From Luteolibacter rhizosphaerae (lineage in GTDB: Bacteria > Verrucomicrobiota > Verrucomicrobiia > Verrucomicrobiales > Akkermansiaceae): a stretch of DNA of 64,000 bases. The DNA lies in NCBI RefSeq assembly GCF_025950095.1, contig NZ_JAPDDR010000012.1, positions 99,804 through 163,803 on the forward strand. Reading direction: 5' to 3'. Made by a program: the position numbers and the translations under genes. A model generated the notes under the pieces. The model did no database searches. It saw only the letters and a program-made list of their open reading frames with translations, and had not been told where the DNA came from. Below are positions 8,315 to 17,771 of the stretch, piece after piece. Numbering within the stretch: position 1 is the first letter of the stretch; each line of letters opens with the position of its first letter.

Positions 8315-8688
8315 TGATGAACTTTGGGGAGGTCGCCGAGTTCCGCCGTTCCGAGCAAGCCACGGATTTCGCTCAGGCTTGGATCCGCGCACAAGAGGCG
8401 GGAGATCTCGCCAGCGAGTGGCACATGAACCTGCTTGGATGGTCCTCCGACAGTCCAGCGCATGTCTTGGGCATCGTGCTTAATCTGTTGGATCTCTCAG
8501 CTGAGAACGAGGCGATTAACGAGATTGTGGCCATTGGGCCGGCGGAATGGCTGGTAGAGCATTGTCCGGATGAATTCGCTATCCTTCTACGGGAGGCCAT
8601 CCGCTCTCATCCCGGCTTTGCATTGGCGACCTCGTGGAAGCGTGCTCATTCGGAGCACCCGAAATGGAAGGCTCTCCACACCACTTGA
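8314..8688 (+). CDS. Small hypothetical protein (DUF6869-like)
   Basis: 124 residues, acidic and rich in Trp, Glu and Ala, with no signal peptide or membrane segment. The pattern HMNLLGWSSDSPAHVLGIVLNLL followed by IVAIGPAEWLVEHCPDEF resembles small DUF6869-type proteins, which I recall only loosely. Starts GTG 8311, ATG 8314 and ATG 8317 are all possible. ATG 8314 overlaps the SDR stop and is preferred. No function can be given. Confidence 0.65.
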   Translation: MMNFGEVAEFRRSEQATDFAQAWIRAQEAGDLASEWHMNLLGWSSDSPAHVLGIVLNLLDLSAENEAINEIVAIGPAEWLVEHCPDEFAILLREAIRSHPGFALATSWKRAHSEHPKWKALHTT

Positions 8689-8764
8689 GTCGGTACATCT
8701 CGCATGACGCGAGCAGCGCCAACTTGGGGCTTTCCATTTTCCGATCCGGCCTTAGCTCTCCCCC

Positions 8765-11700
8765 GTGCCCCGCAAGGCGGAAGCCCAGGATGACTGGCTG
8801 TTGCGGGCAATCGGACAGCCGGATTTCAAGCAGCGCCTGGCCCTCGCGGCCTCGGGTGCTGGAGGTGTCGTGTTCGATCACGCCGATGAGGCATCCCATG
8901 CTTGGCTCAGCGCCGTGGTGCTGAAGCACCTGATGGGCTCCGGCAAGCGCCGCTTCTGGCTCGTTTGTGAAGGCCCCCGCCAGCGCGAGCGCCTCGCTGC
9001 CGAACTCGAACTCTGGGGAATCGATGCCGCCGATCTGCCGGAGCCACCGGTCGAATTGGAAGGCGGCCAACTCGCCGATCCCGAGACTGCGGCCCAGCGT
9101 TTGGAGGTTCTGGACATGGCGGCCCAGCGCGAGGCCTGCGTGATTCTCTGCGGGCCTGAGGCTTTTGAGCATCCCGCCCCATCTCCCGCCGAGCTCGCCG
9201 GCAGCCGGATTTCGATCCGCCAAGGATCGGATGCCGATCCCCTGGACCTCGCGGCCAAGCTCTCCACCCACGGCTACGACCGCGTGACTACGGTGCAAGG
9301 CCGCGGCCAATTCGCGGTCCGCGGCGGCATTCTCGATGTATTCCCATGGCAAGGCGGCCGACCGCTGCGGATCGAGTTCTTCGATACCGAGGTCGAATCA
9401 CTGCGCGAGTTCGATGTCGATAGCCAGTCCTCCACCGGCAAGCTCGATAGCGCGGAACTCCTCCTCGCCGAGCCCGAACTGGAAGCCACCGTCGCCGACT
9501 ATCTGCGCCCCGACGATACCCGCATCGCCTATGAGGAAGCGGAGCTCGAAGCCGATGTCCGCATCACCAGCGGCGCTTCTAACAGCGTAGGAGAAGAGGA
9601 CTTCTCCACCGCCTGTTTCGGCAGTCCGCTCGGCAGCTTCGAGGCTGGCGACTTCGTGCTCGAGCAATCGCGCCGCCAACGCTTCTTCTCCCAACTCGAC
9701 GAATGGCGGGCGCAGGATTGGAAGATCGGCATGGTCTTCTCGAACAAGGGTGAAGAAGACCGATTCATCGAGCTCGCGGGGCAGGACTCGATCGCGGATT
9801 TGATCCGGCTCCGCGGCGAACTGGTGCAAGGTTTCACCGTGCCTGCAGCACGTATGGCCGTGCTCTCCTCCAGCGAGCTTTTCGGCCGCTACCGCACTCC
9901 CGGCACCCTGAAGCGTTCGCGCCAAGATGGACACCGCGTGCTGACCGCCCGTGCTTCGTTGGATGACATCGCGGAGGGAGATCTGGTCGTCCACTACGAG
10001 TATGGCATCGGGCGCTTCCGCGGCATCGCTCCGGGCGAAAGCGGCGAGGAGATCTCGATCGAGTATCGCGAGGGCGGCCTGCTCTCCGTGCCGATCGATC
10101 AGGCGCATCTGGTCGCCAAATATGTGGGTCTCGGCGGCAAGACCCCTGAGCTCAACAAGCTCGGCGGGGCGACTTGGAAGAACATCCGCAAGTCCGCCGA
10201 GAAATCGATCCTCGATTACGCCGCACAGTTGCTCCGGGTTCAGGCCGAGCGCCAGGCCGAGCCCGGCATCCCCCACCCTCCCGATTCCCGCTGGATGTGG
10301 GAGTTCGAAAACTCCTTCCACTTCACCGAGACGCCCGACCAGCGCCGCGCCATCGAGCAATCGAAGCGCGACATGGAATCAGCCAAACCCATGGACCGCC
10401 TGATCTGCGGCGACGTGGGATTCGGCAAGACGGAGGTGGCGATCCGGGCCGCCTTCAAGGCAGCCACCGGCGGCATGCAGGTAGCCGTGTTGGTGCCCAC
10501 CACCGTCCTCGCGGAGCAACACTGGCGGACCTTCCGCGAGCGGATGAGCGATTACCCGATCCGCGTCGAGTTACTCAACCGCTTCCGCACTCCCGCCCAG
10601 ATCCGCGAGACCATCCAAGGCCTCGCCGATGGTTCGGTGGACATCGTGATCGGCACCCACCGCTTGATCTCCGGCGACGTGCACTTCAAGAACCTCGCGC
10701 TCGCAGTCGTCGATGAGGAGCAGCGCTTCGGCGTGAAGCACAAGGAGAAGTTCAAAGAGCTATTCCGCAGCATCGACGTGATGACCCTCTCCGCCACGCC
10801 GATCCCGCGCACGCTCTACATGGCGCTGATGGGTGCACGCGACATGTCCACCATCGACACTCCGCCGCCGAACCGCGTGCCGGTGCACACCAGCGTGGTG
10901 CAGTACGATGAGCGGATCATCCGCGAGGCGATCCAGCGCGAGATGAAGCGAGGCGGCCAGGTCTTCTTCCTTCACAATCGTGTGAAGAGCATCGAGATGA
11001 TGCGCAAGAAGCTGGAGGAATTGGTCCCGGAGGCGCGCATCCTCGTCGGCCACGGGCAGATGGAGAAGGACGACCTGGAAGTGGTGATGCGGAAGTTCGT
11101 CCATGGCGAAGCGGACATCCTGCTCGCCACCACCATCATCGAAACCGGCATCGATATCCCGAACGCGAACACAATCCTGATCGACCGCGCCGACCGCTTC
11201 GGTCTCGCGGACCTCTATCAGCTCCGCGGACGCGTCGGACGTGCCGGCGAGAAGGCCTATGCGATCCTGCTGCTACCACGCGACTTCATCACGGCGGGCG
11301 ATGCCCGCAAACGCATCCATGCCATCAAGCAATACACCGCGCTCGGCTCGGGTTTCAAGATCGCCATGCGGGACCTGGAGATCCGCGGCGCGGGCAATCT
11401 GTTAGGCACCAAGCAGAGCGGCCACATCGCCGCCGTCGGCTTCGATCTCTACTGCCAGCTCCTGCGCCAATCCGTCGACCGCCTGCAGGGCCGCACGCCG
11501 AAGGCACGTGTGGAGGCCAGCTTCCGCAGCGACTTCGTGGCATTCTCGGAGGCAGAGTTCGCGCGCGGCTCCGGCGATGGCGAGCTGTTGCCCGCCTTCC
11601 TACCGAACGCTTGGCTCGGCGAAACCCAGCTTCGTGTGAGTGCCTACCGCGAACTCGCCGAAACGATGGTCGAGAAAGATCTCGATCAGATGGAGCGGCG

Positions 11701-11938
11701 CTGGAGGGACCGCTTCGGTCGCCTCCCGGAAGCCGCGGAAAATCTCATCGTCATCGGACGCATCCGCCTCGCTGCCGCGGGCAAGGGCGTCTCTTCTGTC
11801 GAGATCAAGGGCCAGCGCCTCATGCTCCAACGCGGTGGCGACTACATCATGCTCGAAGGCCGCCGCTTCCCCCGACTCGTCTCGGTTGAACCGCGCGACA
11901 AGGTCATCGAAGCCCTCGAGATGCTGCGCTCGCTCTGA
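8765..11938 (+). CDS. mfd: Transcription-repair coupling factor Mfd
   Basis: Removes stalled RNA polymerase and recruits UvrA to damaged template strands. 1057 residues, slightly shorter than E. coli (1148). The UvrB-like N-terminus is present (RVTTVQGRGQFAVRGGILDVFP, about 180-200). The RNA-polymerase-interacting domain begins about 403 (GDLVVHYEYGIGRFRGI). The RecG-type translocase has Walker A GDVGFGKTEVA (about 548), DEEQ (about 650), motif III TLSATPIPRTLYMALMGARDMS, and motif VI LRGRVGRAGEKAYA (about 819). The start is GTG at 8765; an in-frame stop lies 9 bases upstream, so no longer start is possible. Confidence 0.98.
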   Translation: MPRKAEAQDDWLLRAIGQPDFKQRLALAASGAGGVVFDHADEASHAWLSAVVLKHLMGSGKRRFWLVCEGPRQRERLAAELELWGIDAADLPEPPVELEGGQLADPETAAQRLEVLDMAAQREACVILCGPEAFEHPAPSPAELAGSRISIRQGSDADPLDLAAKLSTHGYDRVTTVQGRGQFAVRGGILDVFPWQGGRPLRIEFFDTEVESLREFDVDSQSSTGKLDSAELLLAEPELEATVADYLRPDDTRIAYEEAELEADVRITSGASNSVGEEDFSTACFGSPLGSFEAGDFVLEQSRRQRFFSQLDEWRAQDWKIGMVFSNKGEEDRFIELAGQDSIADLIRLRGELVQGFTVPAARMAVLSSSELFGRYRTPGTLKRSRQDGHRVLTARASLDDIAEGDLVVHYEYGIGRFRGIAPGESGEEISIEYREGGLLSVPIDQAHLVAKYVGLGGKTPELNKLGGATWKNIRKSAEKSILDYAAQLLRVQAERQAEPGIPHPPDSRWMWEFENSFHFTETPDQRRAIEQSKRDMESAKPMDRLICGDVGFGKTEVAIRAAFKAATGGMQVAVLVPTTVLAEQHWRTFRERMSDYPIRVELLNRFRTPAQIRETIQGLADGSVDIVIGTHRLISGDVHFKNLALAVVDEEQRFGVKHKEKFKELFRSIDVMTLSATPIPRTLYMALMGARDMSTIDTPPPNRVPVHTSVVQYDERIIREAIQREMKRGGQVFFLHNRVKSIEMMRKKLEELVPEARILVGHGQMEKDDLEVVMRKFVHGEADILLATTIIETGIDIPNANTILIDRADRFGLADLYQLRGRVGRAGEKAYAILLLPRDFITAGDARKRIHAIKQYTALGSGFKIAMRDLEIRGAGNLLGTKQSGHIAAVGFDLYCQLLRQSVDRLQGRTPKARVEASFRSDFVAFSEAEFARGSGDGELLPAFLPNAWLGETQLRVSAYRELAETMVEKDLDQMERRWRDRFGRLPEAAENLIVIGRIRLAAAGKGVSSVEIKGQRLMLQRGGDYIMLEGRRFPRLVSVEPRDKVIEALEMLRSL

Positions 11939-11944
11939 AGCGTT

Positions 11945-12721
11945 TCAGTATTCGAAAAACAGCGGCTTGAAGCCCATTCCGCGGATGGCGGATCCGGTGT
12001 TGTGGAAGCGCACCCCTCCCTCGACGTGATTGCTGAAGGGAACGTGCGTGTGCCCGAAAAAGCAATCCACCGTGCCCACCCGCCAGTCCGGCGAAAAACC
12101 ATCGAGGTGCCTCGACACCCGACGGACCGTCACCCCGCGCGGAAACTGCTGCTGGCTAAATAGCTTCCCCACCCCGGTCGAAGCTGCGATCGCATAGAGT
12201 CCGCTGCCGATCGGGCCGCAGGGGCGGTCCCGGCTCCAGGCATCGCGATGGGCAGCCAGCCGCTCGCCGCTCATTTGCGGGCTCGCGCAGTCCCCCGGGA
12301 GGAAAAGCGAGTGCCCCAGACGGATGGTCTCCGAGTGGAAGTTCAGCGGTCGACACATCCGGCCAAGATCCTCCGCCTGTGAGCGGAAGGTCCGCAAGCG
12401 GTCATGATTGCCGAAAATGTAGTGCACCCGCCGTCCGTCGAATTGCACCGACAGGCGCTCGAGCCAGAGCAGCGCGGCACGGATGGAAGCCCCCTCCGAG
12501 GGATACATGCTCCAGCGGAAGTCAAAAGTATCCCCATTCAACACCAAGGTATCGATGCGCTCCAGATGCCTCTTGATGCGACGCAGCTGATCCTCGCCAT
12601 TCGATCTCGGGGAGAACAGATGAAGGTCGGAGATAACAAGTCCTTGTCTCAACGCCCGGAGTCTACGGGAAAGCACCGGTGCCGTCGATCCTTGCCCGCG
12701 CCTCCCGAAAAATTCACACAT
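11945..12721 (-). CDS. Metallophosphoesterase, LpxH-like
   Basis: 258 residues with all calcineurin-type metal motifs: SDLHLF (Asp32, His34), LNGDTFDF (Asp64), FGNHD (Asn105-His106-Asp107) and CFFGHTHVPF near residue 220. This set fits the UDP-2,3-diacylglucosamine hydrolase (LpxH)-like branch or related phosphatases. The lipid A role is only a possibility. The start ATG at 12719-12721 directly abuts the stop of the Spx-like gene upstream (TGA then ATG), so the pair is an operon. It converges on mfd with 6 bases between stops. Confidence 0.85.
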   Translation of the reverse strand: MCEFFGRRGQGSTAPVLSRRLRALRQGLVISDLHLFSPRSNGEDQLRRIKRHLERIDTLVLNGDTFDFRWSMYPSEGASIRAALLWLERLSVQFDGRRVHYIFGNHDRLRTFRSQAEDLGRMCRPLNFHSETIRLGHSLFLPGDCASPQMSGERLAAHRDAWSRDRPCGPIGSGLYAIAASTGVGKLFSQQQFPRGVTVRRVSRHLDGFSPDWRVGTVDCFFGHTHVPFSNHVEGGVRFHNTGSAIRGMGFKPLFFEY

Positions 12722-13075
12722 TCACCGCAAAGCCTTCTCCCACACATCCGCCTTGAAGCCCACCAGCACCACCCCGTCCCCGATCACGAACGGGCGCTTC
12801 ACGAGGTTCCCATTTCCGGAGAGCAGGTCCACCGCCTCCCGCGTCGTCATCGTGGGCAGCTTGTCCTTCAGGCCGAGCTCGCGGTAGTCGCCGCCGGAGG
12901 TATTGAAGAGCGGACGGAGGTCGCCTTGGTAAGCGTTCACGGCCATCAGCAGCTCCTCCGCGGTTGGCGGGGTTTCGCGGATCGCCTTCACTTCATGCGG
13001 CACACCATGTTCTTTCAGCCACTTCAGGGCCTGTCGGCAGGTGTCGCAGCCTTTGTATGCGTAGACGGTGAGCAT
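12722..13075 (-). CDS. ArsC/Spx family thioredoxin-fold protein
   Basis: 117 residues. MLTVYAYKGCDTCRQALKWL has Cys10 and Cys13, a CxxC pair at the position used by Spx/YffB-type proteins; arsenate reductases keep only the first. The C-terminus KRPFVIGDGVVLVGFKADVW is typical of the fold. A role as glutathione- or thioredoxin-linked reductase, or as an RNA-polymerase-binding regulator, cannot be decided. The start at 13075 is chosen because the conserved beta strand begins right after it. The divergent GreA-like gene starts 47 bases away. Confidence 0.85.
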   Translation of the reverse strand: MLTVYAYKGCDTCRQALKWLKEHGVPHEVKAIRETPPTAEELLMAVNAYQGDLRPLFNTSGGDYRELGLKDKLPTMTTREAVDLLSGNGNLVKRPFVIGDGVVLVGFKADVWEKALR

Positions 13076-13121
13076 TCCCGATCTTGCCTCTAGCGCTCCG
13101 CCGCGCAAGGCTTCCCGCCCG

Positions 13122-13586
13122 ATGAGTTTGAAGGACGGACTGCTGGAAGAGATCAGGGCGGAATTGAGGCGGCGTTTCGACCGCCTTACCAAGGCGGCCC
13201 GGGAAGCCCATGCCGCCGCTACGGATCCCGGCAGCAAGGCGGAAGGCAAATACGACACCCGCAGTCTGGAAGCCTCCTACCTCGCCGCCGGCCAAGCCCG
13301 TCAGGTCGAGGAGTTGGCGGCCGATCTCGAACTTTTCGACAAGCTCAGCCTGCCCGACTTCGGCATGGAAGATGAGATCGACGCCGGGGCCTTGGTGGAG
13401 GTGGACATGAACAGCGAGTCCGCATGGTTCCTGCTCGCTCCCGGCGCCGGTGGATTGGAGTTGGAGTGGGAAGGCCGCACGATCACCCTGCTCACGCCCT
13501 CAAGCCTGCTCTATCGCAAGCTGTTAGGCCTGAGGACCGGGGATAGTGCGGAATCCCCGGAATTGTCGGTTTCCGAAGTAATGTGA
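13122..13586 (+). CDS. GreA/GreB-like transcription elongation factor homologue
   Basis: 154 residues. The C-terminal half (about 85-145) matches the Gre FKBP-like domain pattern: DEIDAGALVEVD, then ITLLTPSSLLYRKLLGLRTGD, which parallels the ISxxSPLGxALLG..GD block of GreA. The N-terminal half is a short helical segment with SKAEGKYDTRSLEASYLA. The full acidic-tip coiled coil of GreA is not evident, so RNA cleavage stimulation is doubtful. The start at ATG 13122 is chosen because the preceding in-frame residues are unstructured and overlap the divergent promoter. Confidence 0.7.
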   Translation: MSLKDGLLEEIRAELRRRFDRLTKAAREAHAAATDPGSKAEGKYDTRSLEASYLAAGQARQVEELAADLELFDKLSLPDFGMEDEIDAGALVEVDMNSESAWFLLAPGAGGLELEWEGRTITLLTPSSLLYRKLLGLRTGDSAESPELSVSEVM

Positions 13587-13668
13587 ACCGTCCGCGACTT
13601 ACCTACGTAGTTCTTCTACAAGCGAAGACGTAATACCGGGCTTGGCCGAGTAAGGGTAATTTTCGGAC

Positions 13669-13935
13669 ATGAGATCCCCCCACCTCATCCTGATCATCCC
13701 TCTGTGCCTAGCCGCCATGAGCTGCAAGAAGTCCGCTGTCGCCGCCTGCGATTCCTTCGGTGAGAAGCTCGGCGAAGTCGCTGCCCAAGCCTCCACGCGA
13801 GTCACCGATTCCGCCAAACGAAGCTCTGGCAAGAGCCACGACCAAGGCTGGGATCCGGCATCCCAAGATCTCCCTCCGGGAATGACGGCGGTGCGCTCGA
13901 AGCCAGCCGCCAAGCATCCCGAGATCGATTGGTAG
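13669..13935 (+). CDS. Small predicted lipoprotein
   Basis: 88 residues. The N-terminus MRSPHLILIIPLCLAAMSCKK is a lipoprotein signal peptide with the lipidated cysteine at Cys19, although the lipobox AMSC is not ideal. The mature part is short and polar and ends PEIDW; no domain is recognised. It is a single gene followed directly by a hairpin terminator candidate. Confidence 0.7.
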   Translation: MRSPHLILIIPLCLAAMSCKKSAVAACDSFGEKLGEVAAQASTRVTDSAKRSSGKSHDQGWDPASQDLPPGMTAVRSKPAAKHPEIDW

Positions 13936-13960
13936 GCATCCGGGCCTGGCGCCCGGATGC
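13936..13960. terminator. Hairpin between convergent genes
   Basis: Perfect 10-base arms GCATCCGGGC / GCCCGGATGC with a 5-base loop. It begins right after the lipoprotein stop and lies 18 bases from the gpmI stop. There is no U-tract on either side, so it may act with Rho or simply protect 3-prime ends. Confidence 0.55.
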
Positions 13961-13978
13961 ACCCCAAATCATCTCAGC

Positions 13979-15520
13979 TTACTTCTTTGCCAGCAGGCTG
14001 GAGCCGCTCATTTCCTTGGGCTTCTCCAGCCCCATCATGTCGAGCAGCGTGGGAGCCACATCGGCGAGAATGCCGTCCTTCACCTGATACTTGTCAGCAT
14101 CGGCGCCCACATAGATCAGGTGGACGAGGTTCGTCGTGTGAGCGGTGTGTGGCGAGCCGTCCGGATTGATCATGTACTCGCAGTTGCCGTGGTCGGCGGT
14201 GAGCAGCAGCTTGCCGCCCAGACGCAGGGCCTCGGTGACCACGGCCTCGCAGCAGGCATCGATTTTCTCGCAGGCCTTGATCGCGGCTTCCACCACCCCG
14301 GTGTGACCGACCATGTCCGGGTTCGCGAAGTTGATGATGACCAGATCGTAATCTTTGAGGCGGCTGACCACCGTAGCGGTCACCTCATCTGCGCTCATCT
14401 GCGGCTTCAGATCGTAGGTGGCCACATCCTTCGGCGACGGGATGATCGCGCGGTCCTCGCCTTTGTTAGGCTTCTCGATGCCGCCGTTGAAGAAATAGGT
14501 CACGTGCGGGTACTTCTCCGTCTCCGCGATGCGGAGCTGGGTCTTCTTCGCCTTGGCGGCGGTTTCACCAAGGCCCATCTTCAGGGTCTGCGGGCGGAAG
14601 ATCACCGGACAGTCGTAGTCCTTGGCGTATTCCGTGAGGGTCACGTAGTTGACCTTCGGGCGACGGCCCGCCTTGAAGGGCTTGAAGGTTCCCTCGGTCA
14701 GGAAAGCATCGGAGATCTGGCGCACGCGGTCGGCGCGGAAGTTGAAGAACAGCACCACGTCGCCGTCGCGCACCAGCTTCTTGCCCGGCGTCACAAAGAC
14801 CATCGGCAGCAGGAACTCGTCGGTCTTGTCCTGCGCGTATTTCTCCGCGATCGCCTCCGAAGCCAGCACGTCCTTCGCTTCGCCGATGCCATGCACGATA
14901 GCATCCCAAGCGAGCTTGGTGCGCTCCCAGCGCTTGTCGCGGTCCATCGCATAGTAGCGGCCGGTCACCGTGGCGATCCGCGCGCCATACTGGGCGATCT
15001 CGTCCTCCACCTTCGAGACATACTCCGCGCCACCGGTCGGAGAGGTGTCGCGGCCGTCGGTGATGGCGTGCACGTAGATGTCATCCACGCCTGCCTTCTT
15101 CGCCATGCCCACCATCGCGCAGAGGTGGTCTTGGTGCGAGTGAACCCCACCGTCGGACAGCAGGCCGATGAAGTGCAGGCGCTTGCCCTTGGCATCCGCC
15201 AAGGCCTTCTTGAAAATCTTGTTCTTGGCCAGTTCGCCGTCCTCGATCGCCTTGTTAATCCGGGTCAGATCCTGGTAGACGATCCGCCCTGCGCCGAGAT
15301 TCAGGTGACCCACCTCGGAGTTCCCCATCTGCCCCGGAGGCAGGCCCACATCCATGCCGGATGCGCTCAAAAAGCCCTTCGGATACTGCTCGAACAACGC
15401 ATCGTGGAAAGGAGTCTTCGCAAGAAGGGAGGCGTTGCCGTCTTTCTTTGCAGTCTTCTTCCCTCCGGGGTTCACACCCCAGCCGTCGCGAATGATGAGC
15501 ACCACCGGTTTCTTGGCCAT
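13979..15520 (-). CDS. gpmI: 2,3-bisphosphoglycerate-independent phosphoglycerate mutase
   Basis: Interconverts 3- and 2-phosphoglycerate in glycolysis and gluconeogenesis using two manganese ions. 513 residues, the normal length. Alkaline-phosphatase-superfamily features: Asp12 in LIIRDGWG, and the phosphorylated Ser68 in PPGQMGNSEVGHLNLGAGR. Further metal sites are HAITDGRDTSP and LLLTADHGNCEYM, and the late His is in GSPHTAHTTNLV. ATG 15520 is chosen because MAKKPVVLIIRDGWG is the conserved start. Confidence 0.97.
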   Translation of the reverse strand: MAKKPVVLIIRDGWGVNPGGKKTAKKDGNASLLAKTPFHDALFEQYPKGFLSASGMDVGLPPGQMGNSEVGHLNLGAGRIVYQDLTRINKAIEDGELAKNKIFKKALADAKGKRLHFIGLLSDGGVHSHQDHLCAMVGMAKKAGVDDIYVHAITDGRDTSPTGGAEYVSKVEDEIAQYGARIATVTGRYYAMDRDKRWERTKLAWDAIVHGIGEAKDVLASEAIAEKYAQDKTDEFLLPMVFVTPGKKLVRDGDVVLFFNFRADRVRQISDAFLTEGTFKPFKAGRRPKVNYVTLTEYAKDYDCPVIFRPQTLKMGLGETAAKAKKTQLRIAETEKYPHVTYFFNGGIEKPNKGEDRAIIPSPKDVATYDLKPQMSADEVTATVVSRLKDYDLVIINFANPDMVGHTGVVEAAIKACEKIDACCEAVVTEALRLGGKLLLTADHGNCEYMINPDGSPHTAHTTNLVHLIYVGADADKYQVKDGILADVAPTLLDMMGLEKPKEMSGSSLLAKK

Positions 15521-15719
15521 GACGCGCCGCGTGTAGCGACCAGCGGGCCCAGCGTAAAGCGGGGATTCCGCGGATTCCAAGGCAACCGCGAAGCGCCCTC
15601 CGTCATGCGCAAATCCTTGAAATTGCAAGCTTCAACTGCGTATTCCATGTAGGGGATTTCGCTGGCCACCCGGTCCGGAGAGTGCTTGGAAAGCGGCGCG
15701 GACGAACTGTTCCGCGACG

Positions 15720-17624
15720 ATGAACAATCCTTCCGCCGGCCACGCCGGTCGCCAGCCCTCGCTCGCCGCTGCCACTTTGGCAGCCCTCGGGATCGTTTTC
15801 GGAGACATCGGCACCAGCCCGCTCTACGCCTTCCGAGAGTGCTTTGCCCCCCACGGCATCGACCCCACTCCCTTGACCAAGGGGAATCTCGTCGGCGCGG
15901 CCTCCCTGATCGTCTGGGCGCTGATCCTCGTTGTCTCGGTCAAATACGTCCTCATCATCCTGCGTTTGGATAACCGGGGCGAGGGCGGCATCCTCGCCCT
16001 TTCCGCTCTCATTCGCTCCGCTGCGCGGCGGCTAGGGGGCAAGGACCCAAAGATGATCCTTCTGCTCGGTCTCGCCGGCTCATCGCTGATCTATGCGGAT
16101 GGCATGATCACCCCCTCCATTTCCGTGCTGTCTGCGGTGGAGGGGCTTTCCGTCAGCGCGCCGCAGCTCTCGAATTACGTCGTGCCACTCGCCGTCGTTA
16201 TCCTCGTGGGCATGTTCAGCATCCAACGCCACGGCACGGGGCGGGTCGGTATTCTTTTCGGGCCGATCGTGTTGCTCTGGTTCCTCACCCTCGGCGCCCT
16301 TGGCCTGCGCGGCGTCATCGCTCATCCGGAGGTCCTGAGTGCGATCAGCCCGACCGCCGGCATCACCTTCCTGATCCGGGAATGGCATCATGCATTCCCT
16401 CTGCTTGCTGCCGTATTCCTGGCCGTGACCGGTGGTGAAGCGCTCTATGCGGACCTCGGCCATTTCGGCACACGCTCCATCCGCGTCGGCTGGTTCGCCG
16501 TGGTGCTCCCCGGCCTTGTCTTGAACTATCTGGGTCAAGCGGCCCTGCTCAGCTACGATCCCTCCGCCCTGCGCGCGCCCTTCTTCCTCCTCGCGCCGGA
16601 AATGCTGCGCTTTCCGCTCACCATCCTGGCCACCGCCGCCGCCGCGATCGCCAGCCAAGCGCTTATCTCGGGAGCTTTCTCCCTCACCACCCAGGCCGTG
16701 CAACTCGGCTGCTTGCCGCGCGTGAAAATCCGCTACACCTCGGATCACTCCGCCGGGCAGGTCTATGTTCCCTCGATCAACCGCTTCCTTCTCGTCGCCT
16801 GCATCGTGCTGGTGGTTAGCTTCAAGAGCTCCACCGCCCTCGCTGGCGCCTACGGCATCGCCATCGTACTGACGATGACGATCACCTCTTTCCTCTTCTA
16901 CTCCGCGGCGCGCGCCGTATGGGGCTGGACCAAGCTCAAGGCCGGGGCCGTCACCGGTCTCTTCCTCGCCATCGAGATTCCTTTCCTCGCCGCGAATTCG
17001 CTCAAGATCATCCACGGCGGCTGGCTACCGCTCGTCGTGGCAGGCTCCGCAATGGGCCTGATGGTCACCTGGATCTGGGGTCGGGCCCGCCTCTACAAGC
17101 GCCTTTCCCGCGAGGCCCTGCCCGTCGATGCCCTGCTGGCCGATCTCAAGCGCGGCTCGATCCACCGCGTCCACGGCACCGCCGTCTACATGAGCGGCCG
17201 CGGCGACACCGTGCCCACCGCCCTGCTACACAATCTGAAGCACAACCAAGTCCTGCACGAAAAGGTCGTGCTGCTCCACGTCGATACCCTCGACCAGCCC
17301 TACGCCTACCCCTGCGCCTGCGCCAAGCATGAGGATCTTGGCAGCGGCCTGCACCGCGTCAGCCTGAGCTTCGGCTTCGCGGAAACTCCGGACGTACCGG
17401 AAGCACTCAAGACCCGGTTGCCGGAAGAGGTAAAATTCCATCCGGGCAAGGCGACCTACTTCCTCGGCCGCGAATCCTACGGCGTGGGCAAGAATGCCAG
17501 CGCTCTCGATCGCATCCGCCTAGCGGTTTTCGCTGTCATGGCTCGGAACGCGTCCCCCGCCACGGCTTACTTCCGGCTCCCGCCCGGTCGCGTCGTCGAG
17601 CTCGGGGCGCAGATCACGCTCTGA
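15720..17624 (+). CDS. kup: Kup family potassium uptake protein
   Basis: A potassium/proton symporter in the inner membrane. 634 residues, as usual for the family. The start of the transport core, LAALGIVFGDIGTSPLYAFRECF (about 20-42), is highly diagnostic. About 12 hydrophobic segments follow up to residue 455, including YADGMITPSISVLSAVEGL and AVTGGEALYADLGHFG. A cytoplasmic C-terminal domain follows with the typical RVHGTAVYMSG and TYFLGRE motifs. The 199-base upstream region shows no recognisable riboswitch. Confidence 0.97.
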   Translation: MNNPSAGHAGRQPSLAAATLAALGIVFGDIGTSPLYAFRECFAPHGIDPTPLTKGNLVGAASLIVWALILVVSVKYVLIILRLDNRGEGGILALSALIRSAARRLGGKDPKMILLLGLAGSSLIYADGMITPSISVLSAVEGLSVSAPQLSNYVVPLAVVILVGMFSIQRHGTGRVGILFGPIVLLWFLTLGALGLRGVIAHPEVLSAISPTAGITFLIREWHHAFPLLAAVFLAVTGGEALYADLGHFGTRSIRVGWFAVVLPGLVLNYLGQAALLSYDPSALRAPFFLLAPEMLRFPLTILATAAAAIASQALISGAFSLTTQAVQLGCLPRVKIRYTSDHSAGQVYVPSINRFLLVACIVLVVSFKSSTALAGAYGIAIVLTMTITSFLFYSAARAVWGWTKLKAGAVTGLFLAIEIPFLAANSLKIIHGGWLPLVVAGSAMGLMVTWIWGRARLYKRLSREALPVDALLADLKRGSIHRVHGTAVYMSGRGDTVPTALLHNLKHNQVLHEKVVLLHVDTLDQPYAYPCACAKHEDLGSGLHRVSLSFGFAETPDVPEALKTRLPEEVKFHPGKATYFLGRESYGVGKNASALDRIRLAVFAVMARNASPATAYFRLPPGRVVELGAQITL

Positions 17625-17771
17625 AAAGGCTCTGAAACCTACGCAAAGCGCCCCTGTTTCAAATCGCTCTCTCGGAAAAGTTCCAGCACTCGTTTGCATT
17701 CCACGCGTCTCCGCCTACTGTTAGGTGGACCGGATTGATCCGGCCCGACAACTGGAAAGGAACCCTGCCAG

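Noticed and set aside
14120..15652. 510-codon plus-strand open frame over gpmI
   Set aside because: Antisense to a complete gpmI; the product is His/Arg/Val-rich without known motifs.
15521..15719. Possible c-di-AMP riboswitch ahead of kup
   Set aside because: Kup is controlled this way in some bacteria, but the 199 bases show no recognisable paired core.
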